Assembly: GCA_001298545.1 (NCBI GenBank)
Contig: LJCX01000037.1
Location: forward strand, 62,001 to 126,000
DNA: 64,000 nucleotides
Direction: 5' to 3'
Source: Actinobacteria bacterium OV320
GTDB taxonomy: Bacteria; Actinomycetota; Actinomycetes; Streptomycetales; Streptomycetaceae
Part shown: positions 7,738 to 15,284 of the stretch, in pieces
Layout: each line of letters starts with the position of its first letter
Numbering within the stretch: the stretch's first letter is position 1
The notes under the pieces: model-generated
Database searches by the model: none
What the model was told of the DNA's origin: nothing
Seen by the model: the letters and a program-made list of their open reading frames with translations, nothing else
Translations under genes and position numbers: made by a program

Positions 7738-9267
7738 GTGCGTATGTCCTTCCGGTTACCCCGGCGGTGGGCGACCGCCACCGCTCTGGGAGCGGTGCTC
7801 GTCACCACGCTCCTCGGCACATCACCCGCCCAGGCCGGCCCTGCCCGGGTCGAGGCCGCGAACCCCACCGTCAGCGTCCCGCCGGCCGGCAGCCACGGCT
7901 TCCCCTTCCTGGCGGCGGCGGAGGACCTCGGCTCGTTCGGCTACACCGAGAGCGAGTACTTCATCGCGGGCACGGCGACCTCGTACGCCAAGTCGGGGCT
8001 GTGGGGCTCCGACGGCCGCTGGAACGTACGTGCGTCCGGCAGCGCCGCGTACAAGAGCCGCCTGCTCGTCCGCCGGCCCGTCGACGCGGCGAAGTTCAAC
8101 GGCACCGTCGTCGTGGAGTGGCTCAACGTCAGTGGGCAGCTCGAACTCTCCCCGGACTACTGGTTCGAGCGGGACGAGCTGCTGCGCGAGGGATACGCCT
8201 GGGTCGGCGTCTCGGCTCAGTCGGTCGGCGTCAACGGCGGTCTCGGCGAGATCAAGGGGCTGAAGGGCTGGGATCCGGCCCGGTACGGCAGCCTGGTCCA
8301 CCCCGGTGACGCCTTCGCCTACGACATCTTCAGTCAGGCGGGGCAGGCGCTGCGCACCCCTGACGGGCCCGATCCGCTGGGCGGCCTCACGATCAGGACG
8401 CTGCTGGCCGACGGTGAGTCGCAGTCGGCCGGTCTCATGACGACGTACGCCAACGCCGTCCAGCCCGTCTCCGGCGTCTACGACGGCTTCATGGTGCACA
8501 GCAACAGCGCCCTCGCCGCACCCATCAGCGGCGACCTGGGCGACATCCTGCTGATGCCGTACCCGTCGCGGATCCGTACCGACCTGTCCGTACCGACGTT
8601 CGTCGTGCTCACGGAGACCGATGTGCCGGGGGCGTCCGCGGCGCGGCAGCCCGACACCGACCGCCTCGTGCGCTGGGAGGTGGCCGGCACCGCGCACGGC
8701 GACCAGTGGGCCTACGACCTCGGCGGGCCGACGGTGACCAGGTCCGCGGGTACGGCCGCACCACAGCCCGACTGCGCCGCCGGATCGGCCCCGTACAACG
8801 ACGGCCCCGGCCACTACGCGATGAACGCGGCGCTGCACCACCTGGACCGCTGGGCGCACGGCGGCCCCCGGCCCGCGAGCGGGGCTCGGCTCGACGCCGA
8901 CCTGCGCGACCCCGCGACCGGCCTGGCCGTCGGCGGCATCCGGCTGCCCGACGTGGCGGTGCCCACGCGTACGCTCACCGGTACCCGGGACACCGGCGGC
9001 AGCGGAGTCTTCTGCGGTCTCTACGGGGCCCGGGACCCGTGGAACGGCGACGCCGATCCGTGGGACCGGCACGACGCGGCCGACCCGTCCGACCCGGCTT
9101 TCCCGCCCCGCGCGGAACCGGTGCTGAGCCGGTTGTACCCGACGCACGAGGAGTACGTGAGCAAGGTGCGGGCGGCCGCGCAGGCCTCCGCGACCGCCGG
9201 ATACCTGTTGCCGGAGGACGCGGCGACGGTCGTCACCGCCGCCCAGGAGTCGGACATCGGCGGCTGA
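7738..9267 (+). CDS. Secreted alpha/beta hydrolase-domain protein (TTA-containing)
   Basis: A 509-aa exported protein of the large alpha/beta-hydrolase-domain family. A signal peptide (RRWATATALGAVLVTTLLGTSPAQA) precedes conserved blocks such as GTVVVEWLNVSGQLE, YAWVGVSAQSVGVNG, PDGPDPLGGL and the nucleophile elbow LLADGESQSAG with the likely Ser. An acid and a His in the region VAGTAHGDQWAY complete a plausible triad. Esterase or lactonase activity is expected from the fold; the substrate is unknown. GTG 7738 has GGAGG at 7728-7732. Codon 7 (7756-7758) is TTA, so translation probably depends on the late-expressed bldA tRNA. Confidence 0.86.
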   Translation: MRMSFRLPRRWATATALGAVLVTTLLGTSPAQAGPARVEAANPTVSVPPAGSHGFPFLAAAEDLGSFGYTESEYFIAGTATSYAKSGLWGSDGRWNVRASGSAAYKSRLLVRRPVDAAKFNGTVVVEWLNVSGQLELSPDYWFERDELLREGYAWVGVSAQSVGVNGGLGEIKGLKGWDPARYGSLVHPGDAFAYDIFSQAGQALRTPDGPDPLGGLTIRTLLADGESQSAGLMTTYANAVQPVSGVYDGFMVHSNSALAAPISGDLGDILLMPYPSRIRTDLSVPTFVVLTETDVPGASAARQPDTDRLVRWEVAGTAHGDQWAYDLGGPTVTRSAGTAAPQPDCAAGSAPYNDGPGHYAMNAALHHLDRWAHGGPRPASGARLDADLRDPATGLAVGGIRLPDVAVPTRTLTGTRDTGGSGVFCGLYGARDPWNGDADPWDRHDAADPSDPAFPPRAEPVLSRLYPTHEEYVSKVRAAAQASATAGYLLPEDAATVVTAAQESDIGG

Positions 9268-9336
9268 CACCCCATCAACTGCTGTCTGCGGCACGTACTC
9301 TCCTCGTCGACCGCCGCGCGCGGTAGGCCATGACAC

Positions 9337-9403
9337 AGCGCCGAGCCGATCGGGCCGCCGTCGCCTCGTCCCGGAGGCGGCTGTGCGGCGGCGGCTCGGC
9401 GCT
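9337..9403. terminator. Large nested hairpin downstream of the alpha/beta hydrolase
   Basis: Three nested helices pair perfectly: 9337-9348 with 9392-9403 (12 bp), 9355-9360 with 9386-9391 (6 bp), and 9362-9367 with 9374-9379 (6 bp) closing a 6-base loop. It lies 70 bp past the stop at 9267 in a 266-bp gap that holds no other recognised feature, and probably terminates that transcript. Confidence 0.75.
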
Positions 9404-9533
9404 GCCGGTGAGAGCGGCACGGCTTACCGGGTGACCTCGCCTGACGTCCGGCCGTACGGGTAACTTGATCATGATCTGGGCGTGCCTGCCGAGGGGCAGG
9501 GGCAGGAGAATACGCAAGGGCGGAGGAACATCG

Positions 9534-9767
9534 ATGAGTGAACGTCAGGACTGCGAGTGGTCGGCGATGACGCCGGCGGACTTCGACCGGGACGTCCCGC
9601 TGCGTCTGAACGTGGGGACGGGACCCACCCCTGTGCCGGCCGAACCCGACGAGTACGGCACGGTCCCGCTCTTCGGCAAGGAGCCGCGCGCCCCGCAACC
9701 CGCCCGGCGACCCGTTCGGCGCACCGGGGGCCGGTCCGGCCCCGTGGAACAGGACGAGCTGTTCTGA
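9534..9767 (+). CDS. Small hypothetical protein
   Basis: A 77-aa protein I cannot assign. It starts at ATG 9534 with GGAGG at 9522-9526. It has an acidic N-terminal half (MSERQDCEWSAMTPADFDRD) and a proline/arginine-rich linker (PQPARRPVRRTGGRSG) before an acidic end (EQDELF). There is no membrane segment or cysteine pair. The clear ribosome site and strong third-position GC support that it is real. It is a single-gene unit; the next gene on the strand begins about 190 bp later. Confidence 0.62.
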   Translation: MSERQDCEWSAMTPADFDRDVPLRLNVGTGPTPVPAEPDEYGTVPLFGKEPRAPQPARRPVRRTGGRSGPVEQDELF

Positions 9768-9954
9768 CCAGGCCGGGACGACGGCCATGAACTGAACAAT
9801 CACGCGCGCAGGTTGGTCGCGAACAGGCTGCGTGCGGACGCGGGGAGGGACGTCGAGGCGAGCCTGTGCCCTCGCACAGCCCCGCCGCGGCCCCGCTGTG
9901 CCACCGCCTCCTGCGTGCCCCGTCCGCTGTACGCGGCCCCGGCCGGCTGATGGC

Positions 9955-10155
9955 ATGACCGCCATGTCTTCCGCATCTCCTCCACCGCCGGGCCCGTACG
10001 AACCGCAAGACCCGGACGTACGGAACGGGCCGGACGTACCGAACGGGCCGGACGTACGGAGCGGCCCGAGCGCGCCGAACGACCTGTACGCGGCGAAAGC
10101 CCCCTGCGCTTCCACGACTTCGTACCCGGCAACGGCACCGGAGGGCCGAGCATGA
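9955..10155 (+). CDS. Short repetitive leader peptide coupled to the symporter (doubtful)
   Basis: A 66-codon reading frame that ends in an ATGA overlap with the symporter start at 10152. It contains a degenerate tandem repeat (NGPDV units encoded by repeated GGGCCGGACGTAC). Third-position GC is lower than in neighbouring genes and no family is recognised. In many bacteria acetate-type symporters follow a DUF485 membrane protein, but this peptide has no hydrophobic segment, so it is not that protein. It may be only a leader for translational coupling. Confidence 0.3.
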   Translation: MTAMSSASPPPPGPYEPQDPDVRNGPDVPNGPDVRSGPSAPNDLYAAKAPCASTTSYPATAPEGRA

Positions 10156-11762
10156 GCACCGGCGACGGACATGCGCTCGGCATCGTGGTCTTCCTCGTCT
10201 TCGTCGCGGTGTCCCTGCTGATGTGCGGGCTGGCGGCGGCCGACCTGGACGACCCCGAGCACTTCTACGCGGGGGGCAGCGCCGCCTTCGGCCCGGTCGG
10301 CAGCGGACTCGCCATCGCCGGCGACTACATCTCCGCGGCCACCCTGCTCAGCACCACGGGCTCGGTCGCCCTCGACGGCGCCGACGGCATGCTCTTCGCC
10401 TGCGCCACCGTCGTCTCGCTCTACCTGGTCATGCGGATCCTGGCCGAACCCCTGCGCCGCGGCGGTGTGTTCACCCTGGGGGACTTCTTCGCCGACCGGC
10501 TCGGCGACCTCTCCGTACGCCGTGCTCTCGGCGTCGCCACCCTCGTCGTCCTCACCCCGCTGCTCCTGGTGCAGCTCTCCACCGCGGGCCACATCATGGT
10601 GGCCATGTTCGGTCTCCCCGCCGGCGCGCTCACCGGCTGCACCGTGGCCGCCGGGACGCTGATGGTCTGCTACGCCGCGTTCGGCGGGATGCGCGGCATC
10701 GGTTACGTACAGGTCCTCAAGGTCGGTGTCGTGCTGACCGCGGTGCTGCTCGTGGCCGGGCTCGTCCTGGCCCGGTTCGGATGGTCACCCGCGGGCCTCT
10801 TCCACGCCGCTCAGGACCGCTCCGAGGCGGGCGCCGACTACGCGCACCCCGGACTGCACTTCGGCCACTCCCTCGCCGGGCGCCTCGACCTGATCAGCTT
10901 CGAGACCACGCTCCTGCTCGGCGCCGCCTGTCTGCCGCACCTCACCATGCGGCTGCACCCGCTGCGCGACGCCCGTACCGCTCGCCGTGCCGTCGGCTGG
11001 GCCGTGGGACCCGTCACCGTGGTGTGCGCCGCGGTGGTGGTGGCCGGACTCGGCGCCTGTGCGCTGATCGGCCGGGACCTGCTGCGGGCCGCCGACCCCG
11101 GGGGAGCGACCGCGCTGCTGATGCTGACGGGCGCGCTCGACCCGGTCGCCGGGGGAGTCCGGCACAGCATGGTCTTCGCCACCGTCGCCTGCGCCGTCTT
11201 CGTGACCACGCTCGCGGCCGTCGCCGGTATCACCCTGGCGGCCGCCTCCAGCCTCGTCCGCGACTTCGGCGGCCGGCCCGCCCACGGAACCGCGCGCCGC
11301 TCGCCCGGCGGCGAGATCCGCCGGGCCCGGATCGGCATCGTCCTGGTCGGAGCGGCCGCCGTCGTGCTGGCCGTGATCGTCCAGGACCGCGGCCGACTGA
11401 CGCTGATCTCGCTGTCGTTCACCGTCGCGGCCTCGGTACTCGCTCCGGTCCTGCTGTACGCGCTGTTCCTGCCCGGCCACACCGCCACCGGGGCGCGCTG
11501 GACCGTCTACGGGACCCTGCCGCTGATCGCGCTGCTCCTTGCGGGGTCCCCCGCCGTCTCGGGCACACCCACCGCGCTCTTCCCCGACCGCGACTTCCAC
11601 TGGTTCCCGCTCCAGACGCCGGGGCTGATCACCATCCCCGCGGGCTTCCTGCTCGGTCTCATCGGCCGCACCCGCCCCGAGTCCCCGCGAGAACCCTGGC
11701 ACCACGGAACGGGAACCGCGCGCCGTGACGCACGCAGCCCCGACGCCGCGGGACGCCCCTGA
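10152..11762 (+). CDS. Sodium:solute symporter family protein (acetate/carboxylate type)
   Basis: A 536-aa polytopic membrane protein with about 12-13 transmembrane helices. The N-terminal region matches the SSS family of ActP-like carriers: FYAGGSAAFGPVGSGLAIAGDYISAATLLSTTGS, including the substrate/sodium-site helix and the GDY motif. Further on are GVFTLGDFFADRL, MVCYAAFGGMRGIGYVQVLK and the CLPHLTMRL motif, all typical of ActP. The role would be sodium-driven uptake of a short monocarboxylate such as acetate (inference from family). A short open frame overlaps its start. A polar tail of ~35 residues ends the protein. Confidence 0.88.
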   Translation: MSTGDGHALGIVVFLVFVAVSLLMCGLAAADLDDPEHFYAGGSAAFGPVGSGLAIAGDYISAATLLSTTGSVALDGADGMLFACATVVSLYLVMRILAEPLRRGGVFTLGDFFADRLGDLSVRRALGVATLVVLTPLLLVQLSTAGHIMVAMFGLPAGALTGCTVAAGTLMVCYAAFGGMRGIGYVQVLKVGVVLTAVLLVAGLVLARFGWSPAGLFHAAQDRSEAGADYAHPGLHFGHSLAGRLDLISFETTLLLGAACLPHLTMRLHPLRDARTARRAVGWAVGPVTVVCAAVVVAGLGACALIGRDLLRAADPGGATALLMLTGALDPVAGGVRHSMVFATVACAVFVTTLAAVAGITLAAASSLVRDFGGRPAHGTARRSPGGEIRRARIGIVLVGAAAVVLAVIVQDRGRLTLISLSFTVAASVLAPVLLYALFLPGHTATGARWTVYGTLPLIALLLAGSPAVSGTPTALFPDRDFHWFPLQTPGLITIPAGFLLGLIGRTRPESPREPWHHGTGTARRDARSPDAAGRP

Positions 11763-11990
11763 GTCGTCCGCCGCCGCTCGGCAGTGACTCCAGGGAGGCG
11801 ATGCCACCGCCCGTGACCGGCAGTCCCGTGCCGGGGACGCGCAGCGTGCGCAGTGGTTCTCTCCCAGGTGGCGCAGTGGTGTGACGAGATGCGTTTGGGG
11901 ACGTTCGGGTGGTTTGTCTCCGGTCCTGCAACCGTCGACCGGGCAGGCCGCCTCCTGGACACCAAGCGAACGCCGAATGCTGGAGGTTGT

Positions 11991-12362
11991 ATGCAGGAGT
12001 GGCAGTACTCACCGGCCGCAGTGACGGTGCCTGAGCTGATCCTGGATCCCTACCGCTGCGGATTCGACGCGCAGACGACTCTGGGCGGGGCGGACTCCGC
12101 AGAGCAGTGGGGGGACGAGGACTGGCGTGTGCCGCCCCAGGCGAGGGCGGCCGAGGAGGAGGCACCGTGGCCTGCTCCCGCCCCGACCCGGCGGCTGCCC
12201 CTGGCGATGGCACCGGCCGACCGGCGCCGCCTGGAGCTGCACGCGGCACTCATCCGGGCGGGAGTCGCGCCCGTGCCGGGAGACCTGCACGCCGTGGAGG
12301 CGTTGAGCGCCCTCGACGACACCGTCAACGAGGCCGTCCGGCGCTGGATCGCCGCCTACTGA
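11991..12362 (+). CDS. Hypothetical acidic protein
   Basis: A 123-aa protein of unknown function. ATG 11991 has TGGAGG at 11981-11986; the frame is open further upstream to 11853 but without a ribosome site. The middle is acidic and proline/alanine-rich (RAAEEEAPWPAPAPTRR), and the C-terminal 50 residues are predicted helical (PADRRRLELHAALIRAG, then ALSALDDTVNEAVRRWIAAY), perhaps a small protein-interaction module. No signal peptide or membrane helix is visible. It stands alone between the symporter and antiporter genes. Confidence 0.6.
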   Translation: MQEWQYSPAAVTVPELILDPYRCGFDAQTTLGGADSAEQWGDEDWRVPPQARAAEEEAPWPAPAPTRRLPLAMAPADRRRLELHAALIRAGVAPVPGDLHAVEALSALDDTVNEAVRRWIAAY

Positions 12363-13586
12363 GCCTGGGGTCCCTGCCGTGGGGTCGGCGTGCGGCGGCA
12401 TCCGCCGGGGACAAATGGGTGTTGACCCCGATGGCGGTGACCCCCGCCGGTGCGTGATCGTGGAGGAGGCGCCCGGAACGTCGGGCGGCGTCGAGGCGGG
12501 CCGGTCGCGGTCGTCGGCGCATCCGTCCAGCTGTCACCATCCGTGAAGGAGAACCGCCCATCCACTCCCGTGCCGTGCAACGAGCCCGACTCCGCCTGCC
12601 CGGAAGGGAGGTGACGCATGGGACACGCTGACGCCCTGCTGGCCATGGGCGGCGCCTTCCTCGCCGCGGCCTTCCTCGCCCGCCTCGGCAACCGCATCGG
12701 GCTGCCGACCATCCCCCTGTTCACCCTCGCCGGGATGTTGCTCGGCCCGCACACCCCGGGCTTCGTCCTGGTCGAGGACGCCCACGACTTCGAGATGCTG
12801 TCGGCACTCGGCCTGGTGCTGCTGCTGTTCTACCTGGGTCTGGAGTTCCACCTCGACGACCTGAAGACCGGCGGCAGACGCCTGGCGCTGGCCGGCGGAA
12901 GCTACCTGTTGCTGAACGTCGGCGCCGGACTCGGCTTCGGCCTCGCACTGGGCTGGGGCACCCGGGAGGCGCTCGTTCTCGCGGGCGTCCTGGGGATATC
13001 CTCCTCCGCCATCGTCACCAAGATCCTCATCGACCTGGGGCGTCTCGGGCGTCCGGAGACCCGTCTGATCCTCGGCGTCGTCGTGGTGGAGGACGTCTTC
13101 CTCGCCCTGTACCTCGCCGCTCTCCAGCCCGTCATCGGTGGCGCGCACGGTGCCGCCGAGGTGCTGGTCCAGGTGTCGAAGGCGTTCGGATTCCTGCTGG
13201 TCCTGGCCGCCACCGCCCGCTGGGGCACACGGCTCATCGGCCGGCTCATCCATGTGCGCGACGACGAACTCCTCGTCATCAGCTTTCTGGGCGCCGCCGT
13301 ACTCGTCGCCGGAGTCTCCGAGCTCCTCGGTGTCGCGGACGCCATCGGGGCGTTCATGGTCGGTCTGATCCTCGCCCGGACTCCCTCGGCCGCCAGGATC
13401 CGCCGGCTGGTGCATCCGCTGCGGGACGCCTTCGCCGCGATCTTCTTCTTCGCGTTCGGACTGGCCATCGACCCGGGTGACTTCGCGGCCGTCCTCGCTC
13501 CGGTCGCCCTCGCGGCCACCCTGACCCTCTGCATGAACGTGGCGGCGGGACTGATCGTGGCCCGTCTCCACGGCTACGGTCCCGAG

Positions 13587-13855
13587 CCCGCCGCGAACAT
13601 CGCCGCCACGCTCCTGGCCCGCGGCGAGTTCGCGCTGATCCTCGCCGCCATGGCCGCGAGCGCGGGACTCGACGACCGGCTCCCCCCCTTCATCGCCGGG
13701 TACGGCCTCCTGCTGCCCCTGCCGCAGGCGCGCGGCCCCCGCCGCGAACATCGCCGCCACGCTCCTGGCCCGCGGCGAGTTCGCGCTGATCCTCGCCGCC
13801 ATGGCCGCGAGCGCGGGACTCGACGACCGGCTCGCCCCCTTCATCGCCGGGTACG
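13587..13855. repeat. 151-bp-offset direct duplication inside the antiporter gene
   Basis: Copy A starts at 13587 and copy B at 13738. They are identical over the first 96 bases, differ once at 13683/13834, match again to 13704/13855, and then copy A diverges quickly until copy B begins. Confidence 0.9.
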
Positions 13856-13962
13856 TCCTCGTGCTGGCCGTGCTCGGGCCCGTGGCCGCGGGGCGCGCGC
13901 ACCTCCTCGTACGCCTGGTGACCGGAGGCCGCACACCGACCGCTCCGACACGTCCCACGCCC

Positions 13963-14010
13963 GCCGACGCCGCCTCCGATGCCGCCGCCGACGCCGCCTC
14001 CGATGCCGAG
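13963..14010. repeat. Two 24-bp tandem units in the antiporter C-terminal tail
   Basis: Bases 13963-13986 and 13987-14010 are tandem 24-bp units (the last two bases differ) encoding Ala/Asp/Ser repeats in the cytoplasmic tail of the restored antiporter. Confidence 0.75.
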
Positions 14011-14075
14011 CCGGGCCCGCCCGACGAACCGGCCGCCTCGGCGACCGCCCGGCGGGGCTGAGCGACGAACGCGGG

Positions 14076-14834
14076 TCACGCGCGCCGGGGGGAGGGGACG
14101 AGCCCGCTCGCGAGCTGGGCCAACGGCGTTCCACATGCCCACAGTTGAAGACGAGGACCGTCGATCAGATACGTGTGGGGCTCGCGCGAGGCCCACACCT
14201 CGTCCCGGTGGGTGAACGTGCCGCGGTGCACGACGAGCCGCAGTGGGGGCCCGGCGCGCCCCCGTACCCGCAGCCGCGCCCGGCAGGAACAGGCCGACTC
14301 CTCGTCGGGCAGCGGCTCGGCCACGGGACGGAACGCCACGTCGAGCAGCAGTCCGCGGCCGTCGCGGGCGGCGAGATGGTGGGTGTCGTGCCGAGGGGGC
14401 GGCAGCACCCGCCAGCCGTCCCGACGGAGCATCCGGGCCACGGCGAGCACCAGCTCCGGCATGTCCAGCTCGGCCAGCTCCTGGGCGGTGTAGTACCCGC
14501 CCCGCCGCCGGGCGGGCCGCCTGGACAGACGGCGCAGGACGGCGGCGACCACCGCCAGGGGCGCGAGCAGCAGCGCGCAGGCCGGACCGCCGAACTCGCG
14601 ATAGACCAGCGCGAGCCCCCCGAGGGCGGCGCCCCCGACGACGACCGTGGCGGTGAGGGCGGGCAGCACCACGCGCAGCCTTGGTCCGTAGCGGCCCGAC
14701 GCGCGCAGTTCGCGCACGGTCCGTCGACGCCGGGCCCGCGCCGAGTCACCGGCCCGCGCCGAGTCACCGGCCCGCGCCGCGTCACCGGCCCGCGCCGAGT
14801 CACCGGTCTTCGCCCGCTCCCGCCTGCGTGCCAT
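14076..14834 (-). CDS. Membrane-anchored protein, possibly with a degenerate restriction-endonuclease-like domain
   Basis: A 252-aa protein of uncertain function. The N-terminus is a basic linker with four ARAGDS-like repeats encoded by an 18-bp tandem repeat. Two membrane helices follow (LRVVLPALTATVVVGGAALGGLALVY and ACALLLAPLAVVAAVL). The C-terminal ~120 residues (YYTAQELAELDMPELVLAVARMLRRDGWRV) have the helix-strand start of Mrr-like nuclease domains, but the D-(E/Q)-x-K catalytic core is not evident, so activity is doubtful. ATG 14834 begins the basic linker; the frame is open to 14927. It is convergent with the antiporter, 14 bp apart. Confidence 0.65.
   Translation of the reverse strand: MARRRERAKTGDSARAGDAARAGDSARAGDSARARRRRTVRELRASGRYGPRLRVVLPALTATVVVGGAALGGLALVYREFGGPACALLLAPLAVVAAVLRRLSRRPARRRGGYYTAQELAELDMPELVLAVARMLRRDGWRVLPPPRHDTHHLAARDGRGLLLDVAFRPVAEPLPDEESACSCRARLRVRGRAGPPLRLVVHRGTFTHRDEVWASREPHTYLIDGPRLQLWACGTPLAQLASGLVPSPRRA
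14743..14814. repeat. 18-bp tandem repeat, four copies
   Basis: The unit GAGTCACCGGCCCGCGCC repeats at 14743, 14761, 14779 (one change) and 14797 (last copy diverged). In the gene on the minus strand it encodes the repeated ARAGDS linker. Confidence 0.85.
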
Positions 14835-14987
14835 CAGGGCCGGCCCCCCACCCCATACACAACGTTGCGTAGAGGGTGGATACCCGGCCGGGTCGGGGAT
14901 CGCGCCCGGATGCCACTTTTCCGCCATGGCCTTGGCCGAAGAGTGCTCAACGGGCCGTTGTCAGTGGTGGGTGACAAGCTGCTGGTC

Positions 14988-15260
14988 ATGGACGAGGTTG
15001 AGTTCTTGCGGGGCCGGGTCTACGGCGCCGACCACGACGACGCGGGACCCCGCCCGGACCGCACATACGCGCAACTCGTGGGCGGCCCGCTGGACGGCCT
15101 GCTGCTGGACGTCACGGACCGGACCCGGCACGAGCTGCGCGAGGTGGCGCTGATCACGGAGATAGGCCGCTACGGGCCCGGCGGCCGCGCCCTGTACGGG
15201 CGACGTACCGGCGACGACCGCCGTTTCGACTGGCTGGGCGACGCGCCGGGCGCCCCCTGA
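14988..15260 (+). CDS. Hypothetical small protein
   Basis: A 90-aa acidic protein with no assigned function, probably widespread in Streptomyces. The conserved-looking core is TYAQLVGGPLDGLLLDVTD followed by VALITEIGRYGPGGRALY and the ending FDWLGDAP. There is no signal peptide or membrane helix. The start is set at ATG 14988 because the family-like block begins right after it; there is no strong ribosome site. It is transcribed away from the gene at 14076-14834 and ends 24 bp before the convergent amylase gene. Confidence 0.65.
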   Translation: MDEVEFLRGRVYGADHDDAGPRPDRTYAQLVGGPLDGLLLDVTDRTRHELREVALITEIGRYGPGGRALYGRRTGDDRRFDWLGDAPGAP

Positions 15261-15284
15261 ACCAGCCCTGGTCCCGCAGCGGTG

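Larger units (their letters stand above)
12618..14061 (+). pseudogene. Cation:proton antiporter (CPA2/KefB type), frameshifted by a 151-bp internal duplication
   Basis: The gene begins at ATG 12618 with a near-perfect ribosome site (GGAGGTGA at 12607-12614). The first ~320 residues are a normal CPA2 Na+/H+ or K+/H+ exchanger: LARLGNRIGLPTIPLFTLAGMLLGPHTPG, LVLLLFYLGLEFHLDDL, LGISSSAIVTKILIDLGRLG and FFFAFGLAIDP, with about 10-12 helices in all. Bases 13587-13704 are then repeated at 13738-13855, and the 151-base offset shifts the frame. Removing 151 bases restores one 430-aa protein ending at 14061 with an intact last helix (APFIAGYVLVLAVLGPVAAG). As read, the first frame instead runs open over the antisense of the next gene. 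The first copy decays into mismatches before the second starts, which favours an assembly error over a true mutation. Confidence 0.85.

Noticed and set aside
9955..10155. DUF485 partner of the acetate-type symporter
   Set aside because: The peptide has no membrane helices and consists of repeats.
9021..10592. A 523-codon antisense frame over two genes and an intergenic region
   Set aside because: Mirrors codon bias of the plus-strand genes and contains repeat-like low complexity; no recognisable protein.
12363..12617. Possible c-di-AMP or similar riboswitch before the antiporter
   Set aside because: The gap has GC-rich stems but I could not find the conserved core of a known riboswitch class.
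14743..14814. Possible CRISPR-like array
   Set aside because: The 18-bp units are in direct contact, have no spacers and lie inside a coding region.
12618..15260. An 880-residue open frame running from the antiporter through to the small gene ending at 15260
   Set aside because: It results from the 151-bp duplication shifting the frame; after ~13704 it reads the antisense of the 14076-14834 gene and joins the 14988 gene by chance.
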